DNA of 64,000 nt from NCBI RefSeq assembly GCF_004795055.1, contig NZ_SSBJ01000012.1:62001-126000 (forward strand). Reading direction: 5' to 3'. Source of the DNA: Streptomyces sp. A1136. Lineage in GTDB: Bacteria > Actinomycetota > Actinomycetes > Streptomycetales > Streptomycetaceae. Below, piece after piece: positions 51,893 to 60,989 of this stretch. Position 1 is the stretch's first letter. Each line of letters opens with the position of its first letter. The notes beneath the pieces were generated by a model. It did no database searches. It had not been told where the DNA came from and saw nothing but the letters and a program-made list of their open reading frames with translations. A program made the translations under genes and the position numbers.

Positions 51893-52915
51893 TCACGCCA
51901 CGCGGCGGATCGCGTACTCCCGGACCTCCAGCATCGGCGGCCGTTCCTCGGTGTCGACGGCGTGCGTCCGCGGCACGAAGCCGTCCGGGCCCCGCTCGAA
52001 CTGGGTCAGCACGGGCCGGATCAGGTGCCCGCGCGAGAGCCGCAACTGCGCCGTGCGGTAGATCGCCGCGGCCATCCGGCCGAGCGCCTGACCGTCCTGG
52101 TGGCGGTGCACCCGTACGCCCACGTCGACCTGCGCCAGCGCGTCCAGCCCGACCGTGTGCAGCGCGTCCACCAGCAGCCCCAGCTCCACGCCGTAGCCGA
52201 CCGGGAAGGGGAGACGTTCGAGCAGGGAGCGTCGTACGGCGTACTCGCCGCCCAGCGGCTGGACGAATCCGGCCAGCTGCGGCCAGTGCAGGTTGAGCAG
52301 GGGGCGGGCCACCAGTTCCGTGACGCGGCCGCCCTGCCCCGGCGCGTCGCCGAGCGGCCGGTCGTACATCGCCTTGACGAACTGCACGTCCGGCTCGGTC
52401 AGCAGTGGGCCGAGGATGCCGGAGACGAAGGTGGAGGAGAAGTCCCGCAGGTCGGCGTCCACGAAGCAGACGATGTCGCCGGTGGTCGCGAGCAGTGAGC
52501 GCCACAGCACCTCGCCCTTGCCGGGCACCGCCGGGAGCCGCGGCAGGATCTCGTCGCGGTGCGCGACCCGCGCGCCGGCCTTCGCGGCGACCTCCGCCGT
52601 ACGGTCGCTCGACCCGGAATCGACCACGACCAGCTCGTCCACCAGAGGAGTCGGCAGCCCTTCGATGAGGTCGCGGCGGATCACCTCGACGATCGCGCCG
52701 ACCGTGGCCTCCTCGTCGAGCGCGGGCAGCACCACGCTGACCGTGGCCCCCGACGCGCGCTTGCGGTCGAGCAGCTGGTCGAGCGGTCGGTCGGCGGCGG
52801 ACCAGGACCGGTCGGCCAGCCAGCGCTCCACCTCTTCCAGCACTTCGGACACTCCAGGGGATCGATGACGGGATGGACGGAACGGCCGGTGGTTTTCGGG
52901 CGAAATATGATCCAT
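51893..52915 (-). CDS. gpgS: Glucosyl-3-phosphoglycerate synthase (GT81-like)
   Basis: A 340-aa GT-A glycosyltransferase predicted to join NDP-glucose and 3-phosphoglycerate for glucosylglycerate or methylglucose lipopolysaccharide. VSVVLPALDEEATVGAIV binds nucleotide, VDSGSSDRT and the metal motif FVDADLRDF follow, and PLGGEYAVRR with GYGVELGLL are typical of GpgS. The ATG at 52915 has a weak GGCGAG; a GTG at 52852 (CCTGGA upstream) is possible. Confidence 0.86.
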   Translation of the reverse strand: MDHISPENHRPFRPSRHRSPGVSEVLEEVERWLADRSWSAADRPLDQLLDRKRASGATVSVVLPALDEEATVGAIVEVIRRDLIEGLPTPLVDELVVVDSGSSDRTAEVAAKAGARVAHRDEILPRLPAVPGKGEVLWRSLLATTGDIVCFVDADLRDFSSTFVSGILGPLLTEPDVQFVKAMYDRPLGDAPGQGGRVTELVARPLLNLHWPQLAGFVQPLGGEYAVRRSLLERLPFPVGYGVELGLLVDALHTVGLDALAQVDVGVRVHRHQDGQALGRMAAAIYRTAQLRLSRGHLIRPVLTQFERGPDGFVPRTHAVDTEERPPMLEVREYAIRRVA

Positions 52916-53053
52916 CTCGCCGTTCGGACGGCTGTCTCAACCGCGCGGCCCTTCGGTTACAGTCTTGAACAACGCGAAGGACCACGGCATGCCGGGGTCC
53001 TCGTGCACAAACGCCCGGGTGCGCCACAGAGCGCGCGGCCCGGTGCCATACCG

Positions 53054-53207
53054 CTCATCCAGAGGGGCAGAGGGACACGGCCCGTTGAAGCCCCGGCAAC
53101 CCTCCAGTCGGTTCTCGCGATCGCGCACCACGCGACGTCAGCGAGGTCCCCGGCTAGGGAAGGTGCCAATTCCGTCTCATGGCGAAGTGCGCCATGGGGA
53201 AGATGAG
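53054..53207 (+). ncRNA. SAM-I (S-box) riboswitch upstream of thrC
   Basis: P1 pairs CTCATC (53054-53059) with GATGAG (53202-53207). The 5' core AGAGGGGCAGAGGGA and GTTGAAGCCCCGGCAACC match the S-box consensus, as does GGTGCCAATTCC at 53162-53173. P4 is visible as CATGGCG/CGCCATG. SAM binding stabilises P1, whose 3' strand runs into the purine-rich ribosome binding region of thrC, so translational control is likely. Confidence 0.92.
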
Positions 53208-53226
53208 GAGAAAGGGCCTCGCCATC

Positions 53227-54501
53227 ATGGCTGCACAGACTGTCGCCACCTCTGTCGATCTCGGACCTGCCACCGGCCTTTCGTGTCGTGAGTGCGGTAC
53301 CCGCTTCGAGCTCGGCCCGATCTTCGCCTGCGTCGAGTGCTTCGGACCGCTGGAAGTCGCCTACGACCTGCCCACCGGTGATCCGGAGGCGCTGCGCGCC
53401 GCGATCGAGGCCGGACCCGACAACATCTGGCGCTACGCCCCGCTGCTGCCCGTCCCCGCGGACGTGGCCTCCAAGCCGAACCTGAACCCGGGCTTCACCA
53501 AGCTCGTGGACGCGGCCAACCTGGCCAAGGAGCTCGGGGTCACCGGCAAGCTCTACGTCAAGGACGACTCCGGCAACCCGACGCACTCCTTCAAGGACCG
53601 CGTCGTGGCCATCGCCGTCGAGGCCGCCCGTGCCTTCGGCTACACCACGCTCTCCTGCTCCTCCACCGGCAACCTGGCCGGCGCCGTCGGCGCCGCTGCC
53701 GCCCGCGCCGGCTTCCGGTCCTGCGTGTTCATCCCGCACGACCTGGAGCAGGGCAAGGTCGTCATGGCCGGTGTCTACGGCGGCGACCTCGTCGGCATCG
53801 AGGGCAACTACGACGACGTCAACCGCTTCTGCTCCGAGCTCATCGGCGACCCGCTGGGCGAGGGCTGGGGCTTCGTCAACGTCAACCTGCGCCCCTACTA
53901 CGGCGAGGGTTCCAAGACGCTGGCCTACGAGATCTGCGAGCAGCTCGGCTGGCGGTTGCCCGACCAGATCGTGATCCCGATCGCCTCCGGTTCGCAGCTC
54001 ACGAAGATCGACAAGGGTCTGCAGGAGCTGATCAAGCTCGGCCTGGTCGAGGACAAGCCCTACAAGATCTTCGGTGCGCAGGCCGAGGGCTGCTCGCCCG
54101 TGTCGACCGCCTTCAAGGCCGGTCACGACGTGGTGCGCCCGCAGAAGCCGAACACCATCGCCAAGTCCCTGGCGATCGGCAACCCGGCGGACGGCCCGTA
54201 CGTCCTGGACATCGCCCGGCGCACCGGCGGTTACGTCGAGGACGTCAACGACGAGCAGGTCGTCGAGGCCATCAAGATCCTCGCGCGGGCGGAGGGCATC
54301 TTCGCCGAGACCGCGGGCGGTGTGACCGTCGGCGTGACGAAGAAGCTCATCGAGAACGGGCAGCTCGACCCCTCGCTGACCACGGTCGTCCTCAACACCG
54401 GCGACGGCCTCAAGACCCTGGAGGCGGTGGCCGCCGACAGCGGTCAGACCGCCACCATCCGCCCCAGCCTGGACGCGTTCCGCGCAGCCGGCCTTGCCTG
54501 A
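53227..54501 (+). CDS. thrC: Threonine synthase
   Basis: Converts O-phosphohomoserine to threonine with PLP. The 424-aa protein has an N-terminal zinc-ribbon-like segment (CRECG at 20-24, CVECFG at 35-40). The PLP lysine is Lys123 in NPTHSFKDRV and the phosphate loop is SCSSTGNLAGAVGAAAARAG. The SAM riboswitch upstream ties it to methionine supply, as both pathways use homoserine derivatives. The ATG at 53227 has AAAGGG 11 bases upstream; in-frame starts at 53191 or 53200 are possible. Confidence 0.93.
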   Translation: MAAQTVATSVDLGPATGLSCRECGTRFELGPIFACVECFGPLEVAYDLPTGDPEALRAAIEAGPDNIWRYAPLLPVPADVASKPNLNPGFTKLVDAANLAKELGVTGKLYVKDDSGNPTHSFKDRVVAIAVEAARAFGYTTLSCSSTGNLAGAVGAAAARAGFRSCVFIPHDLEQGKVVMAGVYGGDLVGIEGNYDDVNRFCSELIGDPLGEGWGFVNVNLRPYYGEGSKTLAYEICEQLGWRLPDQIVIPIASGSQLTKIDKGLQELIKLGLVEDKPYKIFGAQAEGCSPVSTAFKAGHDVVRPQKPNTIAKSLAIGNPADGPYVLDIARRTGGYVEDVNDEQVVEAIKILARAEGIFAETAGGVTVGVTKKLIENGQLDPSLTTVVLNTGDGLKTLEAVAADSGQTATIRPSLDAFRAAGLA

Positions 54502-54540
54502 GGCCCGACCCACCCCTGTTCCCGGAAAGGCAGTAGCGCC

Positions 54541-54819
54541 ATGAGCGTCAACGTCCGCATCCCCACCATCCTGCGCACCTACACCGGTGGCCGGGCCGAG
54601 GTGCCCGCCGAGGGCGCGACCCTCTCCGAGGTCATCGAGTCCCTGGAGAAGAACCATCCGGGCATCGCGGCCCGCGTCCTGGACGACCAGGGCAAGCTGC
54701 GTCGCTTCGTGAACGTCTACGTCAACGACGACGACGTGCGCTTCGAGGGCGGGCTGCAGACGGCGACGCCGGACGGCGCGGGGGTCTCGATCATCCCCGC
54801 CGTGGCGGGCGGCTGCTGA
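54541..54819 (+). CDS. MoaD/ThiS-family sulfur carrier with a GGC end (CysO-like)
   Basis: A 92-aa ubiquitin-like carrier. The beta-grasp motifs are NVRIPTILRTYTGG, SLEKNHPGIAARVLDD and VNVYVNDDDVRF. The C-terminus is AVAGGC rather than the free GG that activating enzymes adenylate, so one cysteine must be removed first. Its place behind thrC is like that of CysO-type carriers for cysteine and natural-product sulfur. GGAAAGG lies upstream of the ATG. Confidence 0.9.
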   Translation: MSVNVRIPTILRTYTGGRAEVPAEGATLSEVIESLEKNHPGIAARVLDDQGKLRRFVNVYVNDDDVRFEGGLQTATPDGAGVSIIPAVAGGC

Positions 54820-54848
54820 CGCCGGGCCACCGACACCGACGCAAACAG

Positions 54849-54883
54849 AATTGCCCCCTCCGCTAAAAGCGGAGGGGGTAATT
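54849..54883 (+). terminator. Hairpin terminator after thrC-carrier operon
   Basis: An 11-bp perfect stem CCCCCTCCGCT/AGCGGAGGGGG with an AAA loop, extended to 16 bp by AATTG/TAATT with one wobble, then CTGGTTG. Confidence 0.88.
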
Positions 54884-54963
54884 CTGGTTGATTGGGCGCG
54901 GTAGGGTTGGGGAAGTCCCCTCCGCTGTTCTTGCCCGCCGCATATGAGCGGGCCGCCGGATGG

Positions 54964-54994
54964 TTGACATTGAGTCAACATGCGAGCCTGATAT
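54964..54994 (+). promoter_or_regulatory. Candidate cold-shock gene promoter
   Basis: TTGACA (54964-54969) and TGATAT (54989-54994), spacer 19 bp. The -35 is part of an inverted repeat TTGAC-N5-GTCAA (54964-54978). It predicts a leader of about 215 nt, as is common for csp genes. Confidence 0.5.
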
Positions 54995-55216
54995 GGGCCT
55001 TTGGTGCCGGATGTCGGGCCCGAGTTGCCCCGGAGTATGCGTAAATTTCGCTTGATATCCCTATTCCTTCTTGTCCAGAATTCTCGTCGGAATGACCTGT
55101 TGCAGACAGCATCGGTGCGGATACATTCAGCCGCGGTCGAGGCGTTCCGGCGCAAGTTCTGACCCGGGTCCGCGAAGTGCGGTCCTGCGCAAGGGCCAGT
55201 AATAGGGGAGTTAGGC

Positions 55217-55423
55217 ATGGCTCAGGGCACCGTCAAGTGGTTCAACGCGGAGAAGGGCTACGGCTTCATCGCGGTCGACGGTGGTGCGGATGTGTTCGTC
55301 CACTACAGCGCCATCCAGATGGACGGGTACCGCACCCTTGAAGAGGGTCAGCGGGTCGAGTTCGAGATCTCGCAGGGCCAGAAGGGTCCTCAGGCGGACA
55401 TGGTCAAGCTCGCACTCGGCTGA
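55217..55423 (+). CDS. Cold-shock domain protein (CspA family)
   Basis: A 68-aa single OB-fold RNA chaperone. RNP1 is KGYGFIAV and RNP2 DVFVHYSAI, both intact. AGGGGAG lies upstream of the ATG. A very strong terminator follows. Confidence 0.95.
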   Translation: MAQGTVKWFNAEKGYGFIAVDGGADVFVHYSAIQMDGYRTLEEGQRVEFEISQGQKGPQADMVKLALG

Positions 55424-55468
55424 CCCGGCGCGATCGACCACCGACGCAACAGGTCTCAGGACCACACA

Positions 55469-55516
55469 CGCACGAGGGGCCCACATCCCGGACACGGGAT
55501 GTGGGCCCCTCGTGCG
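55469..55516 (+). terminator. Strong hairpin terminator after the cold-shock gene
   Basis: Perfect 22-bp stem (55469-55490 with 55495-55516), loop GACA. Confidence 0.9.
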
Positions 55517-55554
55517 TCCCGGCCGGGGACTTCGCCCGGCGTTGCCCGAAGCCG

Positions 55555-55617
55555 CTTGCACTCGACGGGGTCGAGTGCTAATCATTGGCGTTAGCACTCT
55601 CCAGTCGAGAGTGCTAC
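55555..55617. promoter_or_regulatory. Two CIRCE (HrcA) operators upstream of groEL
   Basis: CTTGCACTC-N9-GAGTGCTAA (55555-55581) and TTAGCACTC-N9-GAGTGCTAC (55591-55617) both fit the CIRCE consensus TTAGCACTC-N9-GAGTGCTAA with one or two changes. Both lie 130-190 bp before the start codon, so HrcA repression under non-stress conditions is expected. Confidence 0.93.
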
Positions 55618-55620
55618 TGA

Positions 55621-57369
<1,749 letters not shown>

Positions 57370-57410
57370 TCGGCCCCGGCTGATCGGTAGTCCGCTTCAC
57401 GCATCACGTT

Positions 57411-57447
57411 CCGAGGGCGGCACCCCCACTGGGGGTGCCGCCCTCGG
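57411..57447 (+). terminator. Hairpin terminator after groEL
   Basis: Perfect 17-bp stem (57411-57427 with 57431-57447), loop ACT. Confidence 0.9.
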
Positions 57448-57566
57448 GCGTTCCCGACCGCCGGAGTGCGGTGCCGACCGGCCGGCCGTGGGCGCGGCGG
57501 CCGTGGGCGTGCCCGGCACGCGGGACGGGACCGCGGGTCGGGCGGCGGTCTGGTTGACTCGGAGGC

Positions 57567-58193
57567 ATGAGCGAGAGCAGCGCACCCTTCGTCAAGATCT
57601 GCGGGTTGAAGACCGCGCACGACGTCGACGTGGCCGTCGAGTCCGGGGCCGATGCCGTCGGGTTCGTGTTCGCCCCGGGCAGTCCGCGGACCGTCGACGC
57701 CGCGACGGCGCGGGAGCTGGCGGCGCGGGTGCCGGCGGGGATGCTCACCGTCGGGGTGTTCCGCGGGCAGTCCGTGGAGGAGGTCGGGCGGCTGACTCGG
57801 GAGAGCGGGGTGCGCTCCGTACAGCTGCACGGCGACGAGGGCCCCGAGTACTACGAGGCCCTGCGCGCCGAAGGACGTACCCTCATCCGCGCCACGGCCG
57901 CCGCCGTCGCGGCGACCGGCGAGTACGGCGAGGACCTGCTGCTGGTAGACGCCCCCGACCCCGGCTCCGGCAAGCCGTGGAACTGGGGCTCCGCCGAGTT
58001 CACCGCACCCCGGGGCCGCTGGCTGCTGGCCGGTGGGCTCGACCCCGCCAACGTGCGCGCGGCGCTGCGGGCGACCGGCGCGTGGGGCGTGGACGTCTCC
58101 AGCGGCGTGGAACGGGAGCGCGGGGTGAAGTCACCGGAGCTCATCCGCGCGTTCCTGGCGGCGGCGCACGATACCGGCGACACCGATAGCTGA
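57567..58193 (+). CDS. trpF: Phosphoribosylanthranilate isomerase
   Basis: Third step of tryptophan synthesis. The 208-aa TIM barrel has the catalytic Cys in FVKICGLKT, VGFVFAPGSPRTV, VQLHGDEG, the general acid Asp in LLLVDAPDPGSGK and LAGGLDPANV with VSSGVERERGVK for phosphate. A GGAGGC site precedes the ATG. It is away from other trp genes. Many streptomycetes use PriA for this step, so a separate TrpF here is worth noting. Confidence 0.9.
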   Translation: MSESSAPFVKICGLKTAHDVDVAVESGADAVGFVFAPGSPRTVDAATARELAARVPAGMLTVGVFRGQSVEEVGRLTRESGVRSVQLHGDEGPEYYEALRAEGRTLIRATAAAVAATGEYGEDLLLVDAPDPGSGKPWNWGSAEFTAPRGRWLLAGGLDPANVRAALRATGAWGVDVSSGVERERGVKSPELIRAFLAAAHDTGDTDS

Positions 58194-58230
58194 ACGCAAC
58201 CGTCCAACTACCCAGGGCGATGAATCCGGC

Positions 58231-59001
58231 ATGGCTCGTTCCGCTGCCGGGCAGACACCCTGTATGGACACGGACCTGCTCGGCTGGCTGGGACGTCTGA
58301 CGTCCCGCCTCGCCCCGGGGGGCGGTGGCGGAGCGGCGGTACCCTCCCCCCGCCGCGCCCCCGTCTTCACCGCCGACTTCACCTCCCTCACCCAATGGGT
58401 CGCCGGTCGCTCCTGGGCCTATCCCGACGGCGGCCCCGTCAACCCGGGCGACAACAAGCTCGACCACCTCGTGGAAGACCCCACCTACAGCCGCGGCGGC
58501 GTATTCCGCGCCACGCGCCGCCCGGACGGCAACTGGGACACCGGACTGCTCACCACCGAGGGCAGCGACGAGGGCTTCATGGTCCGCACCGGCGACCAAC
58601 TGGAGGCGCGGGTGCGGCTCCCGGTGGAGACGGGCGCCTGGCCGGCGATCTGGACCTGGCGGGACGGCGGCCAGGAGATCGACGTCTTCGAGTACCACCC
58701 CGACAACCCCGACCTGCTGGAACTCTCCAACCACGTCCGCGAGGCGCACCGTTACCACCGCGACCCCACGGTCCGGCCCGGTGCCTGGGTGGACCTGAAG
58801 GTGGAGTTCGGGCGGAACTCGGTCGTCTGGTGGGTCAACGGCGCCCGCGTCTTCTCCGACCGCCGGGGCGTGGGGCGGGGCTGGCACGCGTACCTCATCG
58901 TCAACCTGTCGGTGTGCGCCGGCAACTACCACCCGGCTCCCGAGCCGGAGGTGACGGAGATGTCCTACGAGGTCTCCGAACTGCGCGTCTACCGCGGCTA
59001 G
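58231..59001 (+). CDS. Glycoside hydrolase family 16-like protein
   Basis: A 256-aa jelly-roll protein. The catalytic motif of laminarinase-type GH16, ExDxxE, is present as QEIDVFEYH, with GAWPAIWTW upstream and WVNGARVFSD downstream. There is no signal peptide, which is unusual for a glucan hydrolase. The start at 58231 has little ribosome-binding evidence; an ATG at 58264 (MDTDLLGWLGRLTS) is equally possible. Confidence 0.82.
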   Translation: MARSAAGQTPCMDTDLLGWLGRLTSRLAPGGGGGAAVPSPRRAPVFTADFTSLTQWVAGRSWAYPDGGPVNPGDNKLDHLVEDPTYSRGGVFRATRRPDGNWDTGLLTTEGSDEGFMVRTGDQLEARVRLPVETGAWPAIWTWRDGGQEIDVFEYHPDNPDLLELSNHVREAHRYHRDPTVRPGAWVDLKVEFGRNSVVWWVNGARVFSDRRGVGRGWHAYLIVNLSVCAGNYHPAPEPEVTEMSYEVSELRVYRG

Positions 59002-59066
59002 CCCCCGGCCGCCCCCCCCACCGCCGGCCCGGCCGGTGGGCGTGGCCCGGCGGCCGGTTCCGGGGG

Positions 59067-59546
59067 TCAGGGGGCGGGGCGGGGGAGGGCGTTCACCAGG
59101 GTGGCGCCGCGTTGGGCGTCGTCGACGCTGATCGCGAAGTCCCGGCCCCGGGAGCGGATCACCAGGCACGGGCCCCCTCGCACCATCACCGTCGTACCGA
59201 GCCTGCTGACGCGGTAGCCCCAGCCGCCGACCTGCGAGGGTCGGCGTTCCTCCACGCGGGCCGGGACCTCGATCTCCTCGGGGGACCAGCGCCGCACGGG
59301 CCGCCCGAGCGGGCCGTAGGCCACTTCCAGCGCCGTGCCGGTGACCCGCACGGTCACGGAGGCGAACACCAGGAGCAGGAGGGACGAGAAGAACAGCACC
59401 ACGGCCGGCGCCCACATCGCGCCCGCCGTCCCCACGGTCCCGGCGACGGCGAGCCCGACCGCGATCAGGCCGAGGAGGGCGGCTGTCGCCTGCATCCACC
59501 GGTTCGAGGCGTGCGAACTCCAAAGGACCCGTTCGACATGTGTCAT
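59067..59546 (-). CDS. DUF3093-like membrane protein with PH-like domain
   Basis: A 159-aa protein with two membrane segments (ATAALLGLIAVGLAVAG and PAVVLFFSSLLLLVFAS) and a C-terminal PH-like domain (GGWGYRVSRLGTTVMVRGG, RDFAISVDDAQRGATLVNAL). The domain resembles DUF3093. Function is unknown. GGAGG precedes the ATG at 59546. Confidence 0.8.
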   Translation of the reverse strand: MTHVERVLWSSHASNRWMQATAALLGLIAVGLAVAGTVGTAGAMWAPAVVLFFSSLLLLVFASVTVRVTGTALEVAYGPLGRPVRRWSPEEIEVPARVEERRPSQVGGWGYRVSRLGTTVMVRGGPCLVIRSRGRDFAISVDDAQRGATLVNALPRPAP

Positions 59547-59693
59547 GACGCCTCCAAGATCGGTCGCGGAGTCGCCCACCCGCGTCTCCTCACCCCTCAC
59601 CTCTCCCCTCCAGTCTTTCCCGGAGGGTTCCGGTGGCCCGGCAACACCAGCGTACGGTGGGAAGGGAGGCGGAAGATCCCCGGGAGGCCGACG

Positions 59694-60104
59694 ATGGGCG
59701 AGGAACGGGACGCGTTCCTGGAGTGGACGCGGACACGTCTGCGGGAGGCCGAGATCGCCCTCCACAACGGTGACGCCGGGCCGCGCTACGCGATCTGGTC
59801 CCGGCGGGAGCCGGTCTCGGTGATGGGCGCCTGGAAATCGGTCGTCGGGTACGAGGACGTCAGCGCGCTCTTCCACAAGCTGGCGGAGACGTTCTCCGAC
59901 TGCACCTCCTACGAGCACGAGATCGTCGCGGTCGACGTCGTCGGCGACGCGGCCTACACGGTCGGCTACGAGCGCACGCAGGCGTCGGTCGACGGCGAGC
60001 CCCGCCGGTACGTCCTGCGCGCGACCCAGGTATACCGCCGCGAGGACGGAGAGTGGAAGGTCGCCCACCGCCACGCGGACACGCTGGAGACCGACCAGAC
60101 CTGA
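59694..60104 (+). CDS. SnoaL/NTF2-like domain protein
   Basis: A 136-aa cone-shaped NTF2-fold protein (SnoaL/DUF4440 type): HNGDAGPRYAIWSRREPVSVMGAW, then YTVGYERTQASVDGEPRRY and DGEWKVAHRHADT. Such proteins bind or modify small ligands; no substrate can be named. GGGAGGCC precedes the ATG. Confidence 0.85.
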   Translation: MGEERDAFLEWTRTRLREAEIALHNGDAGPRYAIWSRREPVSVMGAWKSVVGYEDVSALFHKLAETFSDCTSYEHEIVAVDVVGDAAYTVGYERTQASVDGEPRRYVLRATQVYRREDGEWKVAHRHADTLETDQT

Positions 60105-60142
60105 GCCCCGTCACCCGAGGCCTGTCACCTGCGTCCCGTCGG

Positions 60143-60360
60143 TCACGGCGGGGCGGCCGCGAGGGAAGCCAGAGCGGCGGGCGGGACGGCGCCCGCCGCG
60201 GCCGAGCCGCGCAACAGCTCGGTCAGCCCGTGGGACCCGGCCCGTTCGGTGGAGGCAGCCACCGTGGTGATGCGGTCCAACCGGAACCCCCGGCCGGCCC
60301 GTCGCGAGCGGCACCACGCGATGAGGTACCAGCGGCCGTCGGCGGTGAGCCGCCTCACAC
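60143..60360 (-). pseudogene. Remnant of a WYL-domain transcription regulator
   Basis: This frame reads VRRLTADGRWYLIAWCRSRR then GFRLDRITTVAAS and a normal C-terminal tail, which is the end of a HTH-WYL regulator. The upstream part, including the helix-turn-helix and most of the WYL domain, is absent; sequence similarity stops near 60360, next to the I9-protein stop at 60376. Confidence 0.7.
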
Positions 60361-60375
60361 TCCCGGCGGGTCGGC

Positions 60376-60747
60376 TCAGGCGGGGATGCCGAACGAGGAG
60401 CCGACGCCGTCCTCCTCGATGGACTCCACCAGGGGGTTCGCCCGCAGGGCGGTGACCTGGGCGGGGGAGAGCGGGGCGGCGAAGCCGTTCATGGCGTCGT
60501 GGAAGACGTGGACCGGTGTGATCCCGTGGTGGCTCGCCAGGAGGGCCGGGTCGATGCCCCGCCGAACGGTCACGAGGTACGTCGGCCAGTGCGCCGGAGC
60601 GGGAGCCGGGGCCGTGACGGAACCGGGACCGGGCGCCGGGACGGGCGTGGCGGTGGCGGAGCCGGCGGTGAGGGGGAGGGCGGCCACGGCGGCGAGTGCG
60701 GTGACGGCGACGGCCGCCCGGCGGGTCCAACTCGGTCGAGTGCGCAT
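60376..60747 (-). CDS. Secreted stand-alone peptidase inhibitor I9 domain protein
   Basis: A 123-aa exported protein: signal peptide with Arg-rich start (MRTRPSWTRRAAVAVTALAA), a Pro/Ala linker, then one I9 domain (TYLVTVRRGIDPALLASHHG, DAMNGFAAPLSPAQV, VESIEEDGVGS). I9 domains are usually propeptides of subtilisins; here no protease domain follows. It closely resembles the I9 propeptide of the divergent subtilase at 60990, so it may act as an inhibitor or chaperone in trans. Start at 60747 gives the best signal peptide. Confidence 0.83.
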   Translation of the reverse strand: MRTRPSWTRRAAVAVTALAAVAALPLTAGSATATPVPAPGPGSVTAPAPAPAHWPTYLVTVRRGIDPALLASHHGITPVHVFHDAMNGFAAPLSPAQVTALRANPLVESIEEDGVGSSFGIPA

Positions 60748-60989
60748 GGGGGCGAGGCCATCACGCGGGGGTGCCCCGGTCAACGACGTCCGGCGGCGTG
60801 GCCCCGGCCGCCGGGGGTGACCGCCGAATGCGCCCCCACCCGGGGCTTACGCGACCGGGGCCATACGGCGGAAGGCTCCCTCAAGTCCCATCGACGGTCG
60901 CCCGATGCAGGGGAGGGGCGCGCACCCCGAACACCCGTCCGTGAGGTGGCGGGCCCCGCACCCTCCGCCCGCATCCAGGGAGTTCCTCC

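Larger units (their letters stand above)
54820..55216. other. 397-bp region between the sulfur carrier and the cold-shock gene
   Basis: No gene is seen. It contains a strong terminator, then the candidate promoter and a long untranslated leader of the cold-shock gene. Confidence 0.7.
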
